Assembly: GCF_014529705.1 (NCBI RefSeq)
Contig: NZ_JAANIH010000081.1
Coordinates: 1 to 36,235, forward strand
Direction of reading: 5' to 3'
Length of the DNA: 36,235 nucleotides
From: Bradyrhizobium campsiandrae
Lineage (GTDB): Bacteria > Pseudomonadota > Alphaproteobacteria > Rhizobiales > Xanthobacteraceae
The translations under genes and the position numbers were made by a program. The notes under the pieces were generated by a model. It was given only the letters and a program-made list of their open reading frames with translations, was not told the origin of the DNA and made no database searches. Below are positions 17,207-24,222 of the stretch, piece after piece (the stretch's first letter is position 1; each line of letters starts with the position of its first letter).

Positions 17207-18166
17207 CTATCTTGAAAGGATGGTCCTTTCTTTAGGCTCCCTCGCGACACCGCTCGATGGCGCTGATTCGGTCAGGCGCCCGACCACCGCTTCGTACAGC
17301 GATGCCAAAGGCGCGTGCAGCAACTCGACCGGCAGCTGGTCCAGCACCTCGGCGACCCGCCGCACGACGAGGCTTTCGACATGCTGCGCGCGACGTTTTT
17401 CGAGACGCTTGCCGACGTCTTGACGACCCGCCAGCCAGGCCTGATGGCGGTCGATGGCTTCGGCGAGCGCCGCTACGCTTGCCGGATCCTGAACCGAGGT
17501 GGAGACGATCGGCGGCAGCCAGCCGTCGCCCGTGCCCTGGCCGTCCGACGCTTTGAGCTTCAGCACCGATGCGAGTACTACGGCGAGTTGTCGCGCGCCG
17601 GGCTGGTCCGCCTTGTTGACGACGAAAATGTCGGCGGTTTCCAGAATGCCGCTCTTCATGGCCTGGATCTGATCGCCCGCACCAGGCATCAGCACCAGCA
17701 AGGTCGTATCCACGACATGCCTGACGGCGTATTCGACCTGGCCCACGCCGACGGTTTCGAGAATGGCCTCCGCAAAGCCGGCATTCTCCACGATCTCGAG
17801 GATGTCAGGCAGGTTGTCGGCAAGACCGTCATGGCTGGTTCGGCTCGCGAGCGAGCGGATATACACACGCGGGTTGTGCGCGAGATCCTCCATGCGGATG
17901 CGATCGCCCAGGATCGCGCCGCCACTGACCGGACTGGTCGGGTCGACTGCAAGAATGGCGATATTCCCGTCGCGGCCAAGACGATGGCGGGCAAGCGCCG
18001 CAATCAGACTGCTCTTTCCGGCACCTGGCGGGCCGGTGACGCCGATCCAACGGCAGACACCCATGCTTCCCCGCGCGCTCGCGAGCACTTCAGCCACGGA
18101 AGCATCCGCCGCGCGGCTCAGTGCGCGCGCCATCGAGCGGCGTTGCTTGCCCGTGACTGCAGTCAT
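17207..18166 (-). CDS. meaB: MeaB/ArgK-type GTPase, B12 mutase chaperone
   Basis: A 319-residue P-loop GTPase of the MeaB/MMAA family, which gates loading of adenosylcobalamin and protects or repairs acyl-CoA mutases. Visible motifs are Walker A GVTGPPGAGKSS (residues 42-53), AVDPTSPVSGGAILGDRIRM, the switch region ETVGVGQVE, and the guanine-specificity motif NKAD. The C-terminal helical dimerisation arm (KRRAQHVESLVVRRVAEVLD) is present. The ATG at 18166 overlaps the CoA-transferase stop by 4 nt; a longer frame through the transferase is rejected. Its presence beside a two-subunit mutase is strong support that this mutase uses adenosylcobalamin. Confidence 0.94.
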   Translation of the reverse strand: MTAVTGKQRRSMARALSRAADASVAEVLASARGSMGVCRWIGVTGPPGAGKSSLIAALARHRLGRDGNIAILAVDPTSPVSGGAILGDRIRMEDLAHNPRVYIRSLASRTSHDGLADNLPDILEIVENAGFAEAILETVGVGQVEYAVRHVVDTTLLVLMPGAGDQIQAMKSGILETADIFVVNKADQPGARQLAVVLASVLKLKASDGQGTGDGWLPPIVSTSVQDPASVAALAEAIDRHQAWLAGRQDVGKRLEKRRAQHVESLVVRRVAEVLDQLPVELLHAPLASLYEAVVGRLTESAPSSGVAREPKERTILSR

Positions 18167-19290
18167 GACGGCACGATCTCGGCCAGGAGCTCGTTGTGTT
18201 CGCCGAGCAGCGGTGGCGGCCGGAACGTCTCGGCTTGCCCGGCGATCTTCAGCGGGTTTCCGATCGAGCGGATGGTCGTATCGCCGGCTGGGATGTCCAC
18301 CACCATGCGCCGCGCCTGGACCTGCTCGCTCGCCAGCGCATCTTCCAGCGTGCTCACTTCCGCCGCGACGACGCCGAGCGGTGCGAGCCGCGACGTCCAA
18401 TCGCGCGCCCCCGAGGTCCGCAGCACCTCCGCGATGGCGGCGACGACGGCGTCGCGATTGGCGCGACGCGCCTCCATCGTCGCGAACCTCTCGTCGGTCA
18501 GCCATTGCGGCCGACCGCATTCGAGGCTGAACTTGCGCCAGAAATCGTCATGGGTGATGAACAGCGTCAGCCAGCCTTCTCCGGTCGGGAACACCTGCGC
18601 CGGCACCATGTAGGGATGGGCCGATTGCGCATAGCGGCGCGGCCGGGCGCTCGAGTTCAGCCAGGCGGACGCGATATAATTGAGCTGCGACAGCATGACG
18701 TCATACATGGCGACGTCGACCTGCCCGCCCTTTCCTTCCACGAGCTTGGCGACCAGACCGAGCGCGCCCATGATGCCTGCCGAATTGTCGACCGCCGAAT
18801 AGCCCGTCTTGGTCGGCGGGCTCTCGGGCTCGCCGGTCAACTGCATGACGCCGGTCATCGCCTGGATGACGTAGTCGTAGGCCGGCCGGTCGGCATAGGG
18901 ACTGTCGATGCCGAAACCGGTCAGCGCCACACAGACCAGCCTCGGATTGACCGAGCGCAGCGCGTCGTAGGTGAGACCGAGCTTCTTGATCGCGGACGGA
19001 CGGAGGTTGGTGATGAGAGCCCGGGCGCTGCGCGCAAGCTCGTGAAACTGCGCCTGCCCCTCCGTGCAGGCGAGGTCGATCACGACGCTACGCTTGTTGC
19101 GGTTGAGGCTGGCGAAATATTCGTTATGCGGCCCGATGAAATGTGGGCTGACCTTGCGTCCAATATCACCCTCGCGCGGCTCGATCTTGATGACATCGGC
19201 ACCCAGATCGCTCAGCAGCAATCCCGAATAGGGACCGGCCAGCATGTGTCCGATCTCCAGGATCCTGATGCCGGCGAGAGGTCCGCTCAT
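18163..19290 (-). CDS. class III (CaiB/BaiF) acyl-CoA transferase
   Basis: A 375-residue member of the family III CoA-transferases, which move CoA between carboxylic acids by a ping-pong mechanism through an Asp-linked anhydride. Visible are GIRILEIGHMLAGPYSGLLL, SDLGADVIKIEPREGD, NRNKRSVVIDL, and the catalytic Asp (Asp168) in SAVDNSAGIMGALGLVAKL. Length is close to the family's usual 380-430. Relatives act on oxalate, formate, carnitine, succinate, mesaconate and itaconate. Here it presumably activates the acid imported by the TRAP system. It overlaps the mutase small subunit gene by 4 nt upstream and meaB by 4 nt downstream, so the genes are translationally coupled. Confidence 0.92.
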   Translation of the reverse strand: MSGPLAGIRILEIGHMLAGPYSGLLLSDLGADVIKIEPREGDIGRKVSPHFIGPHNEYFASLNRNKRSVVIDLACTEGQAQFHELARSARALITNLRPSAIKKLGLTYDALRSVNPRLVCVALTGFGIDSPYADRPAYDYVIQAMTGVMQLTGEPESPPTKTGYSAVDNSAGIMGALGLVAKLVEGKGGQVDVAMYDVMLSQLNYIASAWLNSSARPRRYAQSAHPYMVPAQVFPTGEGWLTLFITHDDFWRKFSLECGRPQWLTDERFATMEARRANRDAVVAAIAEVLRTSGARDWTSRLAPLGVVAAEVSTLEDALASEQVQARRMVVDIPAGDTTIRSIGNPLKIAGQAETFRPPPLLGEHNELLAEIVPS

Positions 19291-19703
19291 TTCAATGTCT
19301 CGGCAATGGAGGCGATGACGTCGGCAAGCGGCATCTCGCTCGTGTAGATGCGCTGCACGCCGAGCGCATAGAGGTCCGGCCAGTCCTCGGCCGGAATGGT
19401 GCCGCCGAGAAAGATCGGGATGTCGCCCGCTTCGATGGCCTCGAGGCTCGCGCGGGTCTGCTTGACGAGATCGCGGTGGCTGCCCGACAACACGCTCAGG
19501 CCCACCGCATCGACGTCCTCGTCCACCGCAATGCGTGCGATATAGTCGGGCGTCTTGCGCAAGCCCGTGTAAATCACCTCGGCCCCTGCATCACGCAGCG
19601 CCAGCGCAATCACCTTGGCACCGACATCGTGACCGTCGAGCCCGGGCTTGGCGATCAAAATCCGCTTGCCCCTCAGTACAGCAGCTTCGGATGTCTCGGT
19701 CAT
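19287..19703 (-). CDS. acyl-CoA mutase small subunit, B12-binding
   Basis: A 138-residue Rossmann-like cobalamin-binding protein. It has the base-off motif D-x-H-x-x-G as Asp23, His25 and Gly28 in KPGLDGHDVGAKV, where His25 would be the lower cobalt ligand. The second and third motifs are GLSVLSGSHRDLV and IFLGGTIPAEDW. These match the C-terminal domain of methylmalonyl-CoA mutase, here a separate subunit as in isobutyryl-CoA and 2-hydroxyisobutyryl-CoA mutases and archaeal-type methylmalonyl-CoA mutases. The ATG at 19703 overlaps the large subunit stop by 4 nt, which favours equal synthesis of the two. Confidence 0.93.
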   Translation of the reverse strand: MTETSEAAVLRGKRILIAKPGLDGHDVGAKVIALALRDAGAEVIYTGLRKTPDYIARIAVDEDVDAVGLSVLSGSHRDLVKQTRASLEAIEAGDIPIFLGGTIPAEDWPDLYALGVQRIYTSEMPLADVIASIAETLK

Positions 19704-21310
19704 ATCCCGATTGGCTCCTGAAAGTTTCCCCACCGACGCTTCAGCCGCTCGACCATCTCCCCGACGGTCACGTAGGCATGTGCGCAATCCACGAGATAAG
19801 GCATCAGATTTTCGCGATCGTTCTCGGCTGCCTGCGCCAGCCGATCAAGTTCGCGCTCGACCGCAGCATTGTTCCTGCTGGCGCGAACAGCTTCGAGCTT
19901 GTCGAGCACGCGTTTCGCCGCGCCCGGGTCGAGCTGGAATGTCTCGCCGGTCGAGGCGCCCTCGTTCGACTTGGTGAAGGCGTTGACCCCGACGATGACG
20001 GTCTTGCCGCCGTCTACGTTCTTCTTGCGCTCCAGCGCCCGCTCGGCGATCCGTGACTGCATCCAGCCATCCTCGATCGCCTTGACGACGCCGCCATAGG
20101 CGTCGATCTCATCCATGACACGGCGCATTTCCTCTTCCATCCGGTCGGTCAGGAACTCAACCAGATGGCTGCCGCCGAGGGGGTCGACGGAGTTGGCGAT
20201 GCCGCTTTCGTAGGCCACAACCTGCTGCGTGCGCAGCGCAAGCTCGGCCGCGAACTCCGTCGGGATCTGGAATGCTTCGTCGTAAGCCGCGGTAAAGATA
20301 GATTGCGCACCGCCCAATACGGCGGCCATGGTCTCGACCGCAACCCGCATGACGTTGTTGAAGGGCTGCGCCGCGGTCAACGACGAACCGCCGCAGACGA
20401 CGCCGAAGCGGAACATCAGCGCCTTGTCATCGGTGACGCCATGGCGCTCTTTCAGGAGCTTCGCCCAGAGCCTGCGGCCTGCGCGGAATTTGCAGACCTC
20501 CTCGAAGAAGTCCATATGGACGTAGAAGAAGAAGCTCAGTCGCTTGGCGAATTTGGCAACGTCGCCGCCACGCGCAATCAGTTCGTCCACATAGGCGAAG
20601 CCATTAGCCAGCGTGTACGCCATCTCCTCGATGGCCGTCGAGCCGGCGTCGCGGACATGCGCGCCAGCGATCGAGATCGGATTGAAGCGCGGCGTGACGT
20701 CGTTGGCGTAGAGGATCGAATCGGCGATCAGCCGCATCGACGGGCGGACCGGGAAGATCCAGGTGCCGCGCGCGACATATTCCTTCAGAATGTCGTTCTG
20801 GATTGTGCCGGTCAGCTTGGCACGTGGAACGCCCTTCTTGTCCGCACAGGCGACATACATCGCATAGATGATCGCCGCGGTGCCGTTGATCGTGAAGGAT
20901 GTCGATATCTTCGCCAGATCGATTCCGTCGAACAAGATCTCCATCTCGGAGAGGTTCGACAGAGAAACGCCAACCTTGCCTACTTCGGGACGGGCGATGG
21001 GATCATCGGGATCGTAACCGCATTGCGTTGGGAGATCGAGCGCAACCGAGAGCCCGGTTTGGCCCTGCTCGAGCAGGAACTTGTAGCGCTCGTTCGAATC
21101 CTCGGCGCTGCCAAAGCCGGCATATTGTCGCATGGTCCATAGCCGGCCACGGAAGCCATCTGGAAAGATTCCGCGGGTGTACGGATATTCGCCGGGAAGG
21201 CTGTCGTCGATGCCATGATCCTTTGCCGTGGCAACGAGCGGCAGCTCGATGCCGGACGGCGTGCGCGGCAAATCTTCTTGAGGGGCAGCCTGCTTGAGCA
21301 ATGCGGTCAA
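19700..21310 (-). CDS. B12-dependent acyl-CoA mutase large subunit (divergent active site)
   Basis: A 536-residue TIM-barrel catalytic subunit of an adenosylcobalamin-dependent carbon-skeleton mutase: YPYTRGIFPDGFRGRLWTM then RQYAGFGSAEDSNERY, QTGLSVALDLPTQCGYD, TGTIQNDILKEYVARGT, SMRLIADS, and LALRTQQVVAYESG then DPLGGSHLVE. His218, equivalent to catalytic His244 of methylmalonyl-CoA mutase, is kept, but its usual Tyr neighbour is Ala217. The Tyr89 equivalent is Phe53. The usual THSQTSGWS block is RFGVVCGGSS (301-310), and SLHTNALDEA is SIFTAAYDEA (337-346). The substrate is thus unlikely to be simple methylmalonyl-CoA. Translation probably starts at a TTG (21308-21310) behind a strong aggag site, 12 nt after the crotonase stop. 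Confidence 0.93.
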   Translation of the reverse strand: MTALLKQAAPQEDLPRTPSGIELPLVATAKDHGIDDSLPGEYPYTRGIFPDGFRGRLWTMRQYAGFGSAEDSNERYKFLLEQGQTGLSVALDLPTQCGYDPDDPIARPEVGKVGVSLSNLSEMEILFDGIDLAKISTSFTINGTAAIIYAMYVACADKKGVPRAKLTGTIQNDILKEYVARGTWIFPVRPSMRLIADSILYANDVTPRFNPISIAGAHVRDAGSTAIEEMAYTLANGFAYVDELIARGGDVAKFAKRLSFFFYVHMDFFEEVCKFRAGRRLWAKLLKERHGVTDDKALMFRFGVVCGGSSLTAAQPFNNVMRVAVETMAAVLGGAQSIFTAAYDEAFQIPTEFAAELALRTQQVVAYESGIANSVDPLGGSHLVEFLTDRMEEEMRRVMDEIDAYGGVVKAIEDGWMQSRIAERALERKKNVDGGKTVIVGVNAFTKSNEGASTGETFQLDPGAAKRVLDKLEAVRASRNNAAVERELDRLAQAAENDRENLMPYLVDCAHAYVTVGEMVERLKRRWGNFQEPIGI

Positions 21311-21322
21311 CGGAGTCTCCTG

Positions 21323-22090
21323 TCAGCGTCTCCCAAAGGCCGTCTTCGCGACGGCCGCCCAATGATCGTCATGAACCCAGGCGGCTGCGAAGCGCGCGCC
21401 TTCGCGGCTTGCGCGCTCTTCCGCCGAACCGCCAAAGCGGTGCATGATGGCCAACGACTTGATCGCGCGCATGACCTGCGGACGCTGCGTCATCTCGCCG
21501 ATATAGCTTGCGACGAATTCAGCTCCCTGCTCGCCAGTCGGGGCGACAGCGTCGACAAGACCAAGACGCTCCGCTTCGATGGCGGAGAAGATTCGAGCGG
21601 TGGCGAGAATGCGCACGGCGCGGCTCGGCCCGACCAGCGTGAAAAGGTCGGTGCCGCCGCCCCAGGCGGTCGCGATGTTGAGCTTCGCCTGCAGGAAGCC
21701 GATGCGCGCATGCGCAAGCGCCAGGCGCTGGTCGCAGGCCATGGCGAGCTCGGCGCCGCCGCCAAGCGCATCGCCGTTCAGAATCGCAAGCACAGGCACG
21801 GGAAACCGGCGGATATGGTCGAAGGCCGAGCGGGTGCGCGCGGCAAAGGCGCGCGCCTCCGCTTCGCCCCGCAGCGCGTCCAGCTCCTTCAGGTCGCCGC
21901 CCGAGGCAAATGCCTTGTCGCCCGAACCGGTCAGAACCGCGAGCGACACATCCTCGCGCGTCGACCATTCTGCAAAGGTCGCTCCGATCGCCGCGATCAA
22001 CCCATCGCTCAGCGCATTGCGCTTTTCGGGGCGCGCCAACGTCAGGCGCAGCACGCCATCGGCAAACTCGGTTGCGACCATCTCGCTCAC
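21323..22090 (-). CDS. enoyl-CoA hydratase/isomerase-family protein, possibly an acyl-CoA decarboxylase
   Basis: A 255-residue crotonase-fold protein. The oxyanion-hole segments are FASGGDLKEL (61-70) and GDALGGGAELAMACD (106-120). Glu114 corresponds to the first catalytic glutamate of enoyl-CoA hydratase, but the second position (QPE in hydratases) reads Gln-Ala-Lys (134-136), so the classic hydratase pair is missing. The following block IGFLQAKLNIATAWGGGTDL resembles the ethylmalonyl-CoA decarboxylase ECHDC1 (recalled, not searched). A decarboxylase acting on a branched malonyl-CoA-like product would fit the mutase next door; an isomerase is also possible. The start overlaps the iclR stop by 4 nt, and the mutase gene follows after 12 nt. 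Confidence 0.88.
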   Translation of the reverse strand: MSEMVATEFADGVLRLTLARPEKRNALSDGLIAAIGATFAEWSTREDVSLAVLTGSGDKAFASGGDLKELDALRGEAEARAFAARTRSAFDHIRRFPVPVLAILNGDALGGGAELAMACDQRLALAHARIGFLQAKLNIATAWGGGTDLFTLVGPSRAVRILATARIFSAIEAERLGLVDAVAPTGEQGAEFVASYIGEMTQRPQVMRAIKSLAIMHRFGGSAEERASREGARFAAAWVHDDHWAAVAKTAFGRR

Positions 22091-22821
22091 AAGTCGCTCT
22101 CGATCTCGCGGCAGATCTCCATCAGCCGGCGCTGCTGCGCTTCGACCTCTTCGGTCATGCGATGCATGGGTCCGGCCACCGCGATCCCGTACACGTCGCC
22201 GCCGAACCTGACCGTGCTCGCAACGGCCATGACGTCGGCCACGTTCTCGCCGCGCGTGATGGAATAGCCGCGCGACGCGGTGAGCTCGATCTCGTCCGCA
22301 AGCCGCGCACGGTCGACGATGGTATTTTCCGTCATCACATCGAGCCGCAACTTGGCGAGCGCGTCGGTGCGCGCCTTTGGCAGCTTGGCGGCGAGCAGAG
22401 CCTTGCCGATCGAACTGGAGTGCAGCGGCTTCAGATCGCCGGGCCGCGCGGTGTAGCGGATGTTCTGCCTGCCCTCGAGCACCGCGAGGTAGATGACCGC
22501 TCCGCCCTCCTCCTTGCCGAGGATGGCCGTCTCCCCGGTCAGATCACGCAGTCGCTCGAGACGCGGCATCATCCGCTTGAGCCAGGGCTCGCCAGCCGCA
22601 ATGGCGGAGGCGACGTCGTACATCTTTCGGGTCGGATAGATGCCTTTCCGCCCGCCCACCCCGAACAGGAAGCCGCGCGTTTTCAGCGCGCGCACCAGAT
22701 TGAAACAGCTCGACACCGGCGCATCCAGCGCCGCCGCAAGTTCGGACAGCGACAGCGGCTGCTGCTCACGCGCGAAGAGTTCAAAAAGGTCGAGAGTCCG
22801 ACCTGCTGACTTCACATCCAT
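22087..22821 (-). CDS. IclR-family transcriptional regulator of the mutase operon
   Basis: A 244-residue IclR protein: an N-terminal winged helix (RTLDLFELFAREQQPLSLSE, AAALDAPVSSCFNLVRALKT, GFLFGVGGRKGIYPT) and a GAF-like ligand domain with GETAILGKEEGGAVIYLAVL, SSSIGKALLAAKL, ASRGYSITRGENVADVMAVA and GGDVYGIAVAGPMHRM. IclR proteins commonly sense small organic acids or CoA-pathway metabolites. It is the first gene of the operon, overlapping the crotonase by 4 nt, so it regulates the operon and itself. An inverted repeat sits directly upstream of its ATG. The binding metabolite is unknown but probably the imported acid or its CoA derivative. Confidence 0.92.
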   Translation of the reverse strand: MDVKSAGRTLDLFELFAREQQPLSLSELAAALDAPVSSCFNLVRALKTRGFLFGVGGRKGIYPTRKMYDVASAIAAGEPWLKRMMPRLERLRDLTGETAILGKEEGGAVIYLAVLEGRQNIRYTARPGDLKPLHSSSIGKALLAAKLPKARTDALAKLRLDVMTENTIVDRARLADEIELTASRGYSITRGENVADVMAVASTVRFGGDVYGIAVAGPMHRMTEEVEAQQRRLMEICREIESDL

Positions 22822-22823
22822 GA

Positions 22824-22850
22824 AATTACTTTCAGCATAAAGTTATTAAC
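22824..22850. promoter_or_regulatory. Inverted repeat before iclR, candidate IclR operator
   Basis: AATTACTTT (22824-22832) and AAAGTTATT (22839-22847) form a 9-bp inverted repeat with one mismatch and a 6-bp spacer, starting 3 bp before the iclR ATG on the minus strand. GTTATTAAC (22842-22850) is an additional odd-length palindrome. The patch is AT-rich in a GC-rich region, as expected of a promoter-operator. IclR control is inferred from position. Confidence 0.5.
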
Positions 22851-22880
22851 GAGTCAACCGGGCAGTTTGGGAAGCGGAAT

Positions 22881-23414
22881 GGAGGTGAAGAGCAGGAAGC
22901 GATCCGCGAGGCGATTTCCGCCATCTGCCGACGCTTCGGCGACGATTACTGGCTGAAGCGCGACCGCGAAGGCGGCTTCCCCGAGGATTTCTACGCCGCC
23001 TTCGCTGCGGATGGCTGGCTCGGCATCTGCATCCCCGAGGCCTATGGCGGCTCGGGCTCGGCGTCACCGAAGCCGCGATCATGATGCGCGCGATCGCGGA
23101 ATCCGGGGCCGGCATGTCGGCGCCTCCTGCCTGCACATCAACATCTTCGGGCTCAACCCCGTGCTCGTCCATGGCACGGGGGAGCAGAAGCGGCGGATGC
23201 TGCCGCCGATGGTGCAGGGCAAGGAGAAGGCCTGCTTCGCCGTGACCGAGCCCAATACCGGACTCAACACGACGCAGCTCAAGACTCGCGCCGTGCGGAA
23301 GGGCGACCGCTACGTCGTCGACGGCCAGAAGGTCTGGATCTCGACCGCCCAGGTCGCCGACAAGATCGTGCTGCTCGCCCGCACCACGCCGCTGGAGGAG
23401 GTGAAGAAGCCCGC
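22881..23414 (+). pseudogene. acyl-CoA dehydrogenase, N-terminal fragment with frameshifts
   Basis: Three frames joined together encode the start of an acyl-CoA dehydrogenase: GEEQEAIREAISAICRRFGD, FAADGWLGICIPEAYGGSG, LGVTEAAIMMRAIAESGAGM, then from about 23118 ASCLHINIFGLNPVLVHGTG, CFAVTEPNTGLNTTQLKTRA and VDGQKVWISTAQVADKIVLL. Frame changes occur near 23058 and 23118. Similarity ends after TTPLEEVKKP at about 23414, where IclR-type sequence begins. The FAD and acyl-CoA domains beyond this point are missing. It starts only about 30 bp past the iclR operator of the intact operon and runs away from it. It cannot make a working enzyme. Confidence 0.8.
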
Positions 23415-23989
23415 GCTGGCTGGCCATGGCGCAGTCCGTGTCGAAGGCGGAGCCCCTGCCAGAGGCGGCGCTCCAGCTCGTCTTCGAGCTGGCCGGGGAG
23501 CACACAAGACGCGCGAGACGACGGCTATCGCGGCCCCGGCCGGAACCCATGCGATCTTCATCCATGTCGTCGAGTCCGAGGAGCTGATCCGCTACTTCGC
23601 CCGCGAAGGGTACCGGCTGCCGATACACGCCACGTCGAGCGGCCGCGCGATCCTCGCGCAATACACCCCGGCCGAACGGCAGGCGCTCTATCGCAAGATC
23701 AGCTTCGAGCGTTACTCGCCGACGACCCCGATGAGCAGCGACGCCGTCGAGGCGGAACTTCGGCGTTCGGCGGCGCGCGGCTACCATTTCAGCAATAGCG
23801 ATTTCAGCAAGGATCTCGTGGGCGTCGCGCTTCCACTGCCGATTCGCCAGCGCCGGCTTTCGATCGTCGTCGCCGGCCCTCAGGTTCCGCTGCCTGGACA
23901 GGGTGCTGGCGATCGCCGAGACAATCCGACACGCCATTTCCCGCTTTGCCGGAAATCTATCGGCCGCTCCTGACGAAACGGCGGTTTGA
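23415..23989 (+). pseudogene. IclR-family regulator, C-terminal fragment with frameshifts
   Basis: Fused directly to the dehydrogenase fragment is the C-terminal part of an IclR regulator. One frame begins RWLAMAQSVSKAEPLPEAAL. The open frame then gives GTHAIFIHVVESEELIRYFA, LPIHATSSGRAILAQYTPAE, AELRRSAARGYHFSNSDFSK and VGVALPLPIRQRR. A third frame, after about 23880, ends RVLAIAETIRHAISRFAGN and stops at 23987-23989. At least two frame changes are needed and the DNA-binding domain is gone. The 963-bp open frame 23011-23973 that spans both relics is therefore a chimaera and should not be annotated as one protein. Confidence 0.78.
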
Positions 23990-24222
23990 GCGCGGTATCG
24001 GGCCGGCCACCGGCTCTGCTGTTCGGATCGTCACCATCTCTTCCGTCGCCGCCGTCGGCGAGATGATCTCGGTTGGAAGGGGATCGGCCTTGGCGGTTCC
24101 GTCCGGCAAGCCTTTCGTGGAAGCGGCTTGCGCCCGGCTACGATGTGTACGAGCCAGATCGATAGGTTAGCTTGGCTCGGGCCGGCGGTGTTCGTTTGCC
24201 GAGCTCCATGATGCTGTTTGAG

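Noticed and set aside
17315..19347. Long plus-strand frames opposite meaB and the CoA-transferase
   Set aside because: Shadows of well-supported minus-strand genes; compositions are atypical.
23011..23973. A single 320-residue protein
   Set aside because: Its halves match different families (acyl-CoA dehydrogenase and IclR) and both need frame changes, so it is a chimaeric relic.
23990..24222. A LysR C-terminal or dehydrogenase remnant left of the IS1182 element
   Set aside because: Short resemblances in different frames (for example EMISVGRGSALAVPSGKPF) were too weak to support a call.
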